Source of the DNA: CAZLMW01 sp964560875
Lineage (GTDB): Bacteria > Myxococcota_A > UBA9042
Reading direction: 5' to 3'
NCBI GenBank assembly: GCA_964560875.1
Contig: CAZLMW010000007.1
Span: 1 to 64,000 of the forward strand
Length of the DNA stretch: 64,000 nt
Below the pieces are notes generated by a model. It ran no database searches, had not been told where the DNA came from, and worked only from the letters and a program-made list of their open reading frames with translations. The translations under genes were made by a program, and so were the position numbers. Positions 53,333-62,009 of this stretch are shown here, one piece after another; position 1 is the first letter of the stretch; each line of letters begins with the position of its first letter.

Positions 53333-56047
53333 CTACCAGCCCAGGACCTTGTTAAGAGTGGCCTGCAGCTCGTCCTTGGGGATCGTGCCGGGGTTTTTCT
53401 GCACCTTGCGCAGCTCTTCGGCGATGGCGAACTTGTTGCCGCGATTGGCGCTGATGGCGACCTGGATCTCGTGCCGGGCCTTCTTCCAGTCCTTGCCGCA
53501 CTTGAGCAGCGCGATCGCGTACTTGCGCTTCTCGTCGCCGGCCTTGATGCCGCCACGAATCGCCGCCCACTGGTACGGCGCGACGGCCTTGCAGGGCTTG
53601 CCGGCGTTGGTCCAGGCGTCGCCGCTCTTGACGTGATATTTGCGCATATCCCGCTTGTAGCGCGCCTTCTGTTGGGCGTTTCGACGCTGGTAACGCGAGT
53701 TGTACTTCTTGGTGCCCGAGGTGTAGTCGCTCAGCGGGTAGTACTTGATCATGTACCCGTAGACACGCGGGATTTTCTCCCACGCGCCGGTCGCCTCGTA
53801 GGCTCGCAGCAGGTTGCGCAGATACCGCATGTTGGCTTTGCCGTACCAGCTGCCGTTGAGGTGCGGGTTGCCGATATGCGGCTCAAGCTCCTTGACGATC
53901 TGCGCATGTTGTCGCCGCTTTCGGAGCCACTCGGCGCGCACATTGAGCGCATAGGGTTCGTCGGGCTTGAGCAAAAGCGCCTGCTGCAGCGCGTGGTTCA
54001 TCTTGTTGTCGTCGCCAAGCCGCGAGCTGAACATCGCGAGGTTGACCCAGGCGTTGAGCAGGTTGGGGTACAGGCGCAGCGACGCTTCGATCGACGCCAC
54101 GGCTTCCTTCATGCGGCCCAGCGAGTGGTAGCAAAGCGCCTGGATGAAGTGGTTTTGAAAGTCGTCTGGGTTGATCGCCAGCGCACCGTTGATCGCGACG
54201 AGTCCGCCGCCCGGATCGCGCCGTTTTTGCTTGGAACGACCTTGTGTAAAGCCGACCTCCGCCTCGAGCAGTCGCGCGTTCTGCTTGTGCACGAAGGTCA
54301 CGGCCACGATGCCGGCGACCACCAGGGCAAGCTTCACACCCGGCGCCGCGACGCGGAGTTTGCCCAGACCGTGCGGGTCTTCATCGGCAGGTTCGTCCTG
54401 TGCGGTAGGGGTCACGGCGGTGGTCGTCTGCTCGAGCGCATAGACGTACGCGGCGCCGATCAAGCCGACCCAAACGCAGAACTGGAAGGTCGGCGCGGGC
54501 AGCTGGAAGGGGAACGAAAAACACGCGTCCACACAGATCGCGATAATCCCCATCACGCCCGCCAGCGCAGCGAGCGCCATCCAGTGAACGCCATCGGCGC
54601 TGTCGAGCTCCCGCCTTCGCGAAATGGCCACGGTCCGCATCGCCATCCACAACGCCACGCCGATCAAACCAAGCAACGACAACAGACCTTGCAGACCATA
54701 TTCACTCGCGAACTGGAGGAAGTCCTGGTGGGCGCGAACCGGCTGTTTCGCGATCGAAAAGTGGTCGTTCTGGGTGCGTCGCGTCACATACTGCGGATAG
54801 AGCACGCGCCAGTTGCCAGCGCCGCCGCCCAGCGGTCGGGCCTTGATCGCCTCGACCGTCGTGCCCCACATCATAAAACGCATGTCCCAGTGCGGCTTGT
54901 TGAAGTCGAACGCCGTGCTGGCGAGCTCGACGATGCCCATCTTGCGCTTCTCGTCACCGCGACCCTTGTCGAACTTGGCCTTGTTGAGCTGCGTTGAAGC
55001 GACCACACCACCGAGCAACGCAACCGCGATCACACCGGCGACGATCGGCATGGACGAACGCTTCGGGCCGGCAGACTGCAGACCTTCCATCGCTTCGGCG
55101 CGCCGTTGGCGAACGCGGGCAACCAGGTACACGAGGCCGCCGACAACCAGGCCGATGAGCGCGCCGCCCCACGCCGAACGCGTAACGGAAAGGCGCAGGT
55201 AGTAGAGCAGGACAAAGAGCGCCGCCGCCGCCGGAATCGCGACGCTGAGCGCCTGTGTGGACTTGAGACGTCGCCACCACCGCGCGCCCATGCCGAGAAA
55301 GACCAGCGCGGCAGAGAAGACGGCCACGATGACCTGGGCGGCCATGTTGCGGTTGCCAAACGAGGAGCCCGGCCGGTTGATGCCGACCCAGCGACGGGCG
55401 TCCTTGGGCAGCAATGCGTCGATGTTGTGATGCTGGCCGATGCCAACCAGCGCGACGAATAGACCGCCGGCTATCATGCCGACGAGCAGGTACACCACGT
55501 GCCGGGGTTCGCGCACGGTGACCAGGGTCAGGACCATCAAGATGAGGCCCGCGCCCCAGCGATAGGCGTCCATCTTGGCGAAGATCGACAGCACGCCGCC
55601 GGTTTCGTCCGGCGCCAGCGCCACGCCGACCGCGATCGAGCCGATCATGCCGAGGATCGGCCACTTCAGCGGTACGTCGGGCATCCGCAGCTTGCGCCCC
55701 ATCGCCGCCATGACCGCCAAACCCAGCACGCCCCACGCGGCGCCGTAGGTCATCGCGAAGGTCTTGGGCAGCTGGTAGAGGTCGCGCAGGCCGACATACA
55801 CGACGGCGGGCAAGATCGCGCAGACCATGCCGATGCCGATCGGGACCACGTCGTCGAAGAAGCTGGATTCGTAGCGCTCGACCCGGCGCAGCGCCGGACG
55901 CTTGGCTTTGACCGCAGGTTTGATCGCAGGTTTGGCCGCGGGTTTGGGCACATCACCGCCCGCGTCGCCTGGTGGGGGACTGGACGGCGCGGGGTTCTGA
56001 GCGGCCGCCTTGTTCTTGCGTTGGCGTGCGCGGGTCTTCTTGGCCAC
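53333..56047 (-). CDS. O-antigen ligase/polymerase-family membrane protein with TPR domain
   Basis: The 904-residue protein has a basic N-terminus, about a dozen membrane helices (about 65-580) and a soluble C-terminal TPR region (about 620-890; GRMKEAVASIEASLRLYPN, 19 residues, is one repeat). The Wzy_C-type features are RPGSSFGNRNMAAQ (225-238) and RAHQDFLQF, with His440 and the conserved Arg390 region upstream. It resembles O-antigen ligases and polymerases and PglL-type oligosaccharyltransferases; the substrate glycan is unknown. The GTG start has GGAGGAAG. It fits with the ArnT/PMT-type transferase 3.4 kb away as envelope glycan machinery. Confidence 0.85.
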   Translation of the reverse strand: MAKKTRARQRKNKAAAQNPAPSSPPPGDAGGDVPKPAAKPAIKPAVKAKRPALRRVERYESSFFDDVVPIGIGMVCAILPAVVYVGLRDLYQLPKTFAMTYGAAWGVLGLAVMAAMGRKLRMPDVPLKWPILGMIGSIAVGVALAPDETGGVLSIFAKMDAYRWGAGLILMVLTLVTVREPRHVVYLLVGMIAGGLFVALVGIGQHHNIDALLPKDARRWVGINRPGSSFGNRNMAAQVIVAVFSAALVFLGMGARWWRRLKSTQALSVAIPAAAALFVLLYYLRLSVTRSAWGGALIGLVVGGLVYLVARVRQRRAEAMEGLQSAGPKRSSMPIVAGVIAVALLGGVVASTQLNKAKFDKGRGDEKRKMGIVELASTAFDFNKPHWDMRFMMWGTTVEAIKARPLGGGAGNWRVLYPQYVTRRTQNDHFSIAKQPVRAHQDFLQFASEYGLQGLLSLLGLIGVALWMAMRTVAISRRRELDSADGVHWMALAALAGVMGIIAICVDACFSFPFQLPAPTFQFCVWVGLIGAAYVYALEQTTTAVTPTAQDEPADEDPHGLGKLRVAAPGVKLALVVAGIVAVTFVHKQNARLLEAEVGFTQGRSKQKRRDPGGGLVAINGALAINPDDFQNHFIQALCYHSLGRMKEAVASIEASLRLYPNLLNAWVNLAMFSSRLGDDNKMNHALQQALLLKPDEPYALNVRAEWLRKRRQHAQIVKELEPHIGNPHLNGSWYGKANMRYLRNLLRAYEATGAWEKIPRVYGYMIKYYPLSDYTSGTKKYNSRYQRRNAQQKARYKRDMRKYHVKSGDAWTNAGKPCKAVAPYQWAAIRGGIKAGDEKRKYAIALLKCGKDWKKARHEIQVAISANRGNKFAIAEELRKVQKNPGTIPKDELQATLNKVLGW

Positions 56048-56358
56048 GTGCTTCCTCCGGACAGTGACCCTCGCGCGTGAGCGGCAGCGAAGGGCGGCGG
56101 AGCCTACAACACCGGTATCGTTGACGTAAGGCGTTGTTCATCCGGCTCGCGGTGAGCTGTCGGACGCGGCTGGGTCGGCCCGTTGAATCGGGGGTGGGGT
56201 CTTTGAACCCAATGAGATCACGGCTGAAACGAACACGCCCAAAAAAACAGCGACACGTTTTTGGGTCCAATGCCGATCACCTCATGGGGCTCGCGTCGCT
56301 GCAGGCGGTGACGTGTTGTCCTGCGATAACGCCCGATTCGGGCAGACGGGAGACGGAA
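56048..56358. other. Intergenic region with leader hairpin
   Basis: This 311-base divergent interval contains a perfect eight-base stem CCCAAAAA with TTTTTGGG (56238-56245 and 56258-56265) and a 12-base loop, about 100 bases before the unknown gene at 56359. The Wzy-type gene starts on the left on the minus strand. I see no clear promoter consensus. Confidence 0.45.
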
Positions 56359-56895
56359 ATGGCAAGTCAGGTCAACGGCCACGCCGCGATCGGTGGGCGC
56401 GCGCGCCATCGGGATACGGCGATCGACCGATGCAAGGGAATGAGATCCGGTGCGTTGGAGGTTGTAAGTACAGGTGGCGACGCCGATTCACAGCAGGACG
56501 AGACGGCTCGTTTGATCGGATGGATCAACTTCGACCACCAACGAATTGGGCGGTGGACGATGCAGCAGCTCTGCGAAGAACTCGACCTGGTTGTGGACCT
56601 GCAGCAGCTCGCCATCGCCGACCAACCCGCCTACCGCGCTTTCATCCATGGCCGGGAGACAGCGCTGTCGCTATGGCTCTACGAAATGGCCGTGTCCGCG
56701 GCGGCCCAGGGCTGGCGGGAATTCGCGCCGACCCTGATGAACGCGTTGCCCGATATCGACTGTGGGGCGCTGATCCCGCTGCTCGACGAGATCCTGCGCG
56801 GACACGACTCGGAGAAGACCGGCGCTCGCAAGCCCGGATTCGGCGGCGCGGTGTTTGGCGGAAATGGGCCGTTGCGTCTCGTCGGGGGTGCCTGA
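56359..56895 (+). CDS. Unknown protein coupled to an FHA-sigma54 activator
   Basis: The 178-residue protein has no signal peptide and no family that I recognise. The middle is a helical segment (WTMQQLCEELDLVVDLQQL, then HGRETALSLWLYEM and WREFAPTLMNALPD), and the end is Gly-rich (GFGGAVFGGNGP). GGGAGACGG precedes the ATG at 56359. Its stop shares one base with the start of the sigma54 activator (TGATG), so the two proteins are made together. A partner or input-sensing role for the activator is inferred from that coupling only. Confidence 0.72.
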   Translation: MASQVNGHAAIGGRARHRDTAIDRCKGMRSGALEVVSTGGDADSQQDETARLIGWINFDHQRIGRWTMQQLCEELDLVVDLQQLAIADQPAYRAFIHGRETALSLWLYEMAVSAAAQGWREFAPTLMNALPDIDCGALIPLLDEILRGHDSEKTGARKPGFGGAVFGGNGPLRLVGGA

Positions 56896-58232
56896 TGACG
56901 GTGCTCCGAAGCAATGGCGGCGATCGTTCGGATCGGCCGCTGGCATGGGCGTTGTTGGTGCGCAAGGGCAAGACCTGGCGGCCTGTTCGACTCGCCGCTG
57001 GAAAGGTGGTTGGGCGGTCCGTCGACTGCGACGTGATCGTGCAGGGTCGGCGTGTTCGCGGGCGTCATGCGCAGATTCGCTGGCGTGACGACGCGCCGTG
57101 GATTGAACCGATCGGCGGCGCTCATGCCACGATCAACGGCGTCGCGATCGGCGCGTTCGGGGCGCGCTTGACGGAAGGAGCCGTGTTGCGCCTCGATGCA
57201 ACCGCGACGCTGGTTGTCCGAATCCGGCCCGGTGGTCGCGACTGGCTGCAGGTCGGCCGACTGGATTCGAGTTGTCCGCGCGTCTGGCGCGTCTGGGTCG
57301 AGCTCGCGATGGCTGCGTCGCGCGCCTGGCCGGTGCTCCTGTTGGGCGAGTCGGGCACCGGCAAGGAGCTGGCAGCGAGGCTTTTGCACACGCTGTCGTC
57401 GCGCGCTTGCGGTCCTTTTGTGGCCGTCAACTGCGCGGCGCTGCCCGCGTCCCTGCTTGAAGCTGAGCTCTTCGGCGCGGCCAGGGGTGCTTACACGGGC
57501 GCTGTCTCGTCCCGGCCAGGTGCTTTTGAGCGGGCACGCGGCGGCACCCTGTTTCTGGACGAGATCGGCGAGCTTTCGCCGGCCGGGCAAGCCGCGCTGC
57601 TGCGGGTGCTCGAAGTTGGTGAAGCGCAGGTTGTCGGCGGCGCTGTGCAGCACGTCGATGTGCGTGTGATCGCGGCGACGAACGTCGATTTGTCGGTCGC
57701 GGCTGCGGCCGGTCATTTTCGGCTGGATCTATTGCATCGGCTCGCCGTGACGGGGACCACGTTGCCGCCGCTCCGCGAACGCGGTGCTGACGTCACGCTG
57801 CTTTTCGAAGCGATGCTTGGGCAGCCGCTCGACAAAGCCAGCAAGCGCCTGCTTCAAGGGCGCCGTTGGCCTGGCAACGTGCGGGAGCTGCGCAACGTCG
57901 CTCGTCGCGTTGAACTCGCCTGCGGAGACAGCGCGCCGACCGTCGCCGATGTCCGAGCTGCCCTCCTGCCGATGGCCCGTGTCGAGAAACGTCCGCGCCG
58001 GGATGGCGCTGAGCGTCTTGCCGCCGTGGCCCAGGCCCTCGCCGACAACCCCAGCGTGGCGGCCGCGTGGCGCGCGTCCGGCCTACCGCGCTCCACGTTC
58101 TTTCGTTACGCGGCTCGTGTGCGCGACGAAAAGGTCCCCCCACCGCGGCCACGATCGTCGTCGCCCAACCGTGTTTTTGACGGTTTACAGCCCGCTGCTA
58201 GCGTCGTTGAAGGCCGGCTCGCCATGGCCTGA
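56895..58232 (+). CDS. Sigma54-dependent transcription activator with FHA domain
   Basis: The 445-residue activator has an N-terminal FHA domain (about 30-105; VVGRS, RGRHAQI, INGV), which binds phosphothreonine. The AAA+ domain carries Walker A GESGTGKE (151-158), the sigma54-contacting loop GAYTGA (198-203) and Walker B TLFLDEIG (218-225). The C-terminal Fis-like helix-turn-helix (about 395-425) includes VAAAWRASGLPRSTFF. FHA-type activators are frequent in Myxococcota and are thought to respond to Ser/Thr-kinase signals. Its ATG overlaps the stop of the unknown gene. A sigma54 promoter-like site lies 0.9 kb downstream at 59118-59133. Confidence 0.93.
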   Translation: MTVLRSNGGDRSDRPLAWALLVRKGKTWRPVRLAAGKVVGRSVDCDVIVQGRRVRGRHAQIRWRDDAPWIEPIGGAHATINGVAIGAFGARLTEGAVLRLDATATLVVRIRPGGRDWLQVGRLDSSCPRVWRVWVELAMAASRAWPVLLLGESGTGKELAARLLHTLSSRACGPFVAVNCAALPASLLEAELFGAARGAYTGAVSSRPGAFERARGGTLFLDEIGELSPAGQAALLRVLEVGEAQVVGGAVQHVDVRVIAATNVDLSVAAAAGHFRLDLLHRLAVTGTTLPPLRERGADVTLLFEAMLGQPLDKASKRLLQGRRWPGNVRELRNVARRVELACGDSAPTVADVRAALLPMARVEKRPRRDGAERLAAVAQALADNPSVAAAWRASGLPRSTFFRYAARVRDEKVPPPRPRSSSPNRVFDGLQPAASVVEGRLAMA

Positions 58233-58254
58233 GCGAGCGGCACCGGAGTTGACG

Positions 58255-58965
58255 ATGTTGCGCACTATCTCGAGCCTCGCCGCCGTCGCCTTGGCGGTCC
58301 TGCTGCCCACCGCGATCGCCGCGCCCGCGAACGCCACCGTGGTCGACACTCTCGCCGCGGATATGTCGACCGACTTCTCGTATTTCGGCGCCCGCACGCT
58401 CGCCCCCGGCAACTCAGCGGCCTATGTCACGGTCGGGTTGCCCGACGCCGAGTTCGGCATGACGTTCGGCCTCAACTCGGTCGCCGACGTCACGCCCCGA
58501 GCGCGAATTCAGTATGGCCGTGGCGGCCGTGTCGGCGGCATCGGGTTTGGCATGGGAACGCAGCTTCGCATGAAGGTTGCGCGCGGCGGTGGCTGGACGG
58601 CAGCCATTGTCGGAGAACCCGAGCTCGCCGTGCACATGTTTGGCGAAGATCACCCGCCCACGACCACGACCGGCCTGCCCAGCATCGCGTTTACGCCCCT
58701 GTCCGCCGGCATCGTCGCGGACAAACAGGTGCTATCGGACGTGCGCCTCGTTGCTGGGCTCAAGGTTCCGGTGACGTTCTATTTGCGCCCCGAGTGGATC
58801 GTGAACGTGCCCATCATCGCCGAGCTCGGTGTCGAGTCACATATCGCCGACAACGTTGTCCTGTTGACCCGATTCGACGCCGGCGCTGACTTCTACGGAC
58901 CCGGTGGCCTGCCAAGCACGCATTCATACTTCCGCCTGCGCGCTGGAATCGGCTGGGGCCAGTAG
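58255..58965 (+). CDS. Outer-membrane beta-barrel protein
   Basis: The 236-residue protein has a Sec signal peptide (LAAVALAVLLPTAIAAPANA, 20 residues). The mature part has alternating strands and Gly-rich turns typical of a small outer-membrane barrel, such as GRGGRVGGIGFGMGTQLRM (19 residues), and ends in RLRAGIGWGQ. GGAG lies eight bases before the ATG. It follows the FHA activator by 22 bases and may be co-transcribed with it. No specific function is visible. Confidence 0.78.
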   Translation: MLRTISSLAAVALAVLLPTAIAAPANATVVDTLAADMSTDFSYFGARTLAPGNSAAYVTVGLPDAEFGMTFGLNSVADVTPRARIQYGRGGRVGGIGFGMGTQLRMKVARGGGWTAAIVGEPELAVHMFGEDHPPTTTTGLPSIAFTPLSAGIVADKQVLSDVRLVAGLKVPVTFYLRPEWIVNVPIIAELGVESHIADNVVLLTRFDAGADFYGPGGLPSTHSYFRLRAGIGWGQ

Positions 58966-59089
58966 CCGCTCACGACGCCGATGTCATAAACTACGCAATT
59001 CATGCGCAATAAACGACATGGATGTCCGAGACTTTGGCGATCGACGTCAGGGGCTCCTTCGCACGAATGTCTCTAAACGCGACACCGAA

Positions 59090-59133
59090 CATGATCAGAT
59101 GATCATGGTCGGGGAAATGGCACGAACTGTGCA
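59090..59133 (+). promoter_or_regulatory. Sigma54-type promoter with upstream palindrome
   Basis: TGGCAC-GAACT-GTGCA at 59118-59133 matches the sigma54 consensus TGGCAC-N5-TTGCA with one mismatch, keeping GG and GC at the required ten-base spacing. Just upstream, CATGATCA-GA-TGATCATG (59090-59107) is a perfect eight-base inverted repeat. A second palindrome, GACAT-GG-ATGTC, is at 59015-59026. These could be binding sites for an activator or repressor. Confidence 0.6.
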
Positions 59134-59143
59134 TCCATAACGC

Positions 59144-59236
59144 CCGGTTCATCCTTCCTGTTGCTTACGTACAAACAGAAAATTGGGTTGCTTGAGCGGG
59201 GCTTCTTTGGGGAAAGGAGCCCCGCTCGCCTTTTTT
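59144..59236 (+). ncRNA. Candidate sigma54-driven small RNA
   Basis: Transcription from the sigma54-type promoter would begin about 12 bases after its GC, near 59144, and would end at the intrinsic terminator at 59192-59236. That gives an RNA of about 90 bases with no coding potential. The 5' part can form a weak stem CTGTT...AACAG. Nothing in the region explains the arrangement as a leader, because the next gene starts 178 bases past the terminator. Existence of the RNA is inferred. Confidence 0.5.
59192..59236 (+). terminator. Rho-independent terminator
   Basis: GAGCGGGGCT (59194-59203) pairs perfectly with AGCCCCGCTC (59218-59227) around a 14-base loop, followed by GCC and six T (59231-59236). 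It is the best intrinsic terminator I see in the window. Confidence 0.9.
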
Positions 59237-59413
59237 GGCCCTTTTTACGGCCACATCCGAGTTCGTCCCGCTGCAACGTGACCAGACCTGTGCGGCGGTG
59301 CTGCGGCTAAGCCCGGCTAAGCCGAGCTGGCGGTAGTTCCGGCTGCACCGTTGACTATTGAGGGCTCGGTGGTATGACAGCGCGCCGCTGCGCAGGCGTG
59401 CTTCTGCCACCTC

Positions 59414-61903
59414 ATGACGACACCTTCGACCGCATCTTCGAACGGATCATCGGCGTCGGACGCGTCCCGTCGGCCCGATACGTCGCATCCTGTGGCGCTG
59501 CTGGCGTCGACTGCGACCATCGACGTGTGGCGGCCGGCGCCCGGCGATCGGCTGCTGCGCTGGGGCGTGATCGGCTTCTTCTTTGTGCTCTACCTGTTCA
59601 ACTGCGGCTCGTTTGGGCTGTGGGATCCGTGGGAGACGCATTACGGCGAAGTCGCGCGCAACATGCTCGAGTCGTACGACTGGATAAACCCGTGGTGGGG
59701 CTACAGGACCAAGATCGGCACCGAAGCCGTCGCCGGTAACTGGTTTTACTCCAAGCCGATCTGGATCTTCTGGTCGGAGTTGGTGTTCCTCAAGCTGATC
59801 GGGCTGTCCGATTGGGCCTTCCGCATCCCGGTCGCGCTGGTCGGCGCGTCGGCCGTGGGATCGCTCTACATGGCCGTCGAACGCATCATCGATCGCCGCC
59901 ACGCCTGCTTCGTCGCGGTCGTCACCGGCCTGTCGCCCTTCATCTACATGGTCAGCCGCCAGGCGCAGACCGACATGCCGTTCGTCGGTATGATGACGAT
60001 CGCGCTGTCGTTTCTCGCGATCGCGTGGTTCGCCCGCCGGCAGGAGCTCACCGACGGCCAGTTTCTGCGTCGCAGCTTGCTGTTCTTCGGGTTTGCGGCG
60101 CTCAACCTGGTGCCCCAATGGTCGATCGTGGCGACCGATCTCGCCGACCCCAACGCCGGCTCACACCTCAAGGGTGCGATGCGGATCGGCGCCTACATCC
60201 AATACAACGGCATCTACCACGTGCTCATCTACGGGCTCGTCGCTGGCGTGTCGCTCGGGACCGTCGCGTGGCCCATCTTCAAGCGGCGCGGCGCGTGGGA
60301 CGATACCTTCAAAGACCGCACGCTGCGCACGATGGCGATGCTGTGTTTTTACATGCTCGCGGCGCAGGCGACGTACGCCAAGGGGCTGCTCGGCTTCATG
60401 CTGCCCGGCGCGGTGCTCTTCGTCTGGTTCCTGGTCAGCGGTCACTGGCGCCTGCTCGGCCGCGTTGAGCTCCTCCGAGGTATCCCCCTGTTCCTCGCGA
60501 CCGGCCTGCCCTGGTACGTGGCGATGTTCTGCCGGCATGGCCGCGCCTACTACAACCGCTTCTTTATCCACGATCACTTCAACCGCGTCGGCAGCGGCGT
60601 GCACCAGATCGATCACGGCACCTTCGAGCACTTCATCAAGTGGCTCGGCTTTGGCCTCTTTCCGTGGACGGGCTTTGTGCCCATGGCGATCGTGGCGTTC
60701 GCAGCGGGCAAGCTTCGCGGCGGCAGCCGGGTCGACACCTTCAAGGTCTTTGTCCTGTGCTGGTTTTCGTTCGCCTTCATGCTGTTCACGCTGTCATCGA
60801 CGAAATTCCACCACTACATCCTCCCGGCGGTACCGGCGCTGACCATGATGGTCGCCTTCTACCTCGCCAATCTGCGCAACATGCGCGCCGAACGGCTGCG
60901 TCTGCACGCGCTCTTGGCCGTGGGCCTGTTCGCTGCCGTCGTTGTCGACCTGCTGCATGACCCGCAGCACCTTCGCAACCTCTTCACCTACAAGTACGAC
61001 CGCCCCCTGCCCGCCAACCTGCCGACCGACTGGGACGCGACCCTCGATTGGCGCAGCGATACCCACCCGATCATGCCGTGGTCGGCCACCTACTTCGCCA
61101 AACACGTGGGCGTAATTGTCGCCAACCTGCTCGACACTGCCGTGCTGCGTTACGCCACGTTCATCAAGATCGTCGCCGGCCTGGGCGGGGTATCGCTGCT
61201 GGTGATGACTTCGAAGCGACTGCGCCGCGTGGGCATGGTTGGAATCGCGCTGACCGCCGTGCTGCTCGCCGGTTGGTCGCTCAACTACTACATGCCGACA
61301 CTGACGCCGCATTGGTCGCAGCGTTACCTCTTCGAGGCGTACTACGACGACTGCACCCGCCACCCCAACAGCCAACCGATCGAGGAAGCCTACACACCGT
61401 TGGTGTCCACGATGGGGCTGCCTGGCATCGCTGAGTTCTTCGATTCGCAGCCCAAGCGCGTCTGCGAAGAGGACATCATCAGTTGGCTCATCACCTGGCG
61501 TGGCGAGACCTTCTACAGCAACAACGAAATCCGCCCGATCAACAAGGAAGCCAAGCAGTTCGAGCCGTACCTGCGCGACTTCAACAAGGGCCGGGCCTTC
61601 TACGTGCTGATGGAAAGGGGCCGGACGAGCGGTTTTGCGTCCAAGCTGCGGCGCGCGTCACGGCGATTGCGCGACTCGGGCACGTCGGGGTGGACCGACA
61701 TCAACGACTGGAAGGTCGACCTCGTGCACAACGGCAGCGCGTATTTCGTCGTCGGCAAGTGCGTGCCGGTGCGGGATCGACCGCAGCTCAAGCCGTCCAC
61801 GGCCCGCAACACACGCGACCCCGATCCCATCGCCATCCAGCCTGCTGTTGCAACACCAGGCATGCGTCCGGCCCAGTTGGCCCGACCGAGCGCCGCGCGC
61901 TGA
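59414..61903 (+). CDS. ArnT/PMT-type membrane glycosyltransferase (GT39/GT83-like)
   Basis: The 829-residue protein has an N-terminal segment of about 45 residues, about 12 membrane helices, and the catalytic-loop signature WDPWETHYGEVARNML near residue 70-85, which in this superfamily carries the acidic pair after the first membrane helix. Features such as QAQTDMPFVG and STKFHHYILPAVPAL are typical of ArnT/PMT-related transferases that move sugars from polyprenyl-phosphate carriers to lipids or proteins. The C-terminal third is a soluble domain, predicted periplasmic. Acceptor and sugar are unknown. No ribosome-binding site is evident at the ATG. Confidence 0.88.
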   Translation: MTTPSTASSNGSSASDASRRPDTSHPVALLASTATIDVWRPAPGDRLLRWGVIGFFFVLYLFNCGSFGLWDPWETHYGEVARNMLESYDWINPWWGYRTKIGTEAVAGNWFYSKPIWIFWSELVFLKLIGLSDWAFRIPVALVGASAVGSLYMAVERIIDRRHACFVAVVTGLSPFIYMVSRQAQTDMPFVGMMTIALSFLAIAWFARRQELTDGQFLRRSLLFFGFAALNLVPQWSIVATDLADPNAGSHLKGAMRIGAYIQYNGIYHVLIYGLVAGVSLGTVAWPIFKRRGAWDDTFKDRTLRTMAMLCFYMLAAQATYAKGLLGFMLPGAVLFVWFLVSGHWRLLGRVELLRGIPLFLATGLPWYVAMFCRHGRAYYNRFFIHDHFNRVGSGVHQIDHGTFEHFIKWLGFGLFPWTGFVPMAIVAFAAGKLRGGSRVDTFKVFVLCWFSFAFMLFTLSSTKFHHYILPAVPALTMMVAFYLANLRNMRAERLRLHALLAVGLFAAVVVDLLHDPQHLRNLFTYKYDRPLPANLPTDWDATLDWRSDTHPIMPWSATYFAKHVGVIVANLLDTAVLRYATFIKIVAGLGGVSLLVMTSKRLRRVGMVGIALTAVLLAGWSLNYYMPTLTPHWSQRYLFEAYYDDCTRHPNSQPIEEAYTPLVSTMGLPGIAEFFDSQPKRVCEEDIISWLITWRGETFYSNNEIRPINKEAKQFEPYLRDFNKGRAFYVLMERGRTSGFASKLRRASRRLRDSGTSGWTDINDWKVDLVHNGSAYFVVGKCVPVRDRPQLKPSTARNTRDPDPIAIQPAVATPGMRPAQLARPSAAR

Positions 61904-62009
61904 GGCCACGCCTGCAATCGTTGCGAAGGTCGACACGTTGTCAGCCTCTGGCAAACTGGCCATAATCGCGCGGTTGTCCTCCTTTTGACCGACCCGACGA
62001 AGGTCCGAC

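Larger units (their letters stand above)
58966..59413. other. Interval with sRNA candidate and no gene
   Basis: A 448-base interval between the barrel protein and the glycosyltransferase gene. Besides the palindromes, sigma54 promoter and terminator described separately, I see no coding sequence. The first part (58980-59030) is AT-enriched compared with its surroundings (ATAAACTACGCAATTC). The glycosyltransferase must have its own promoter between 59237 and 59413. Confidence 0.55.
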
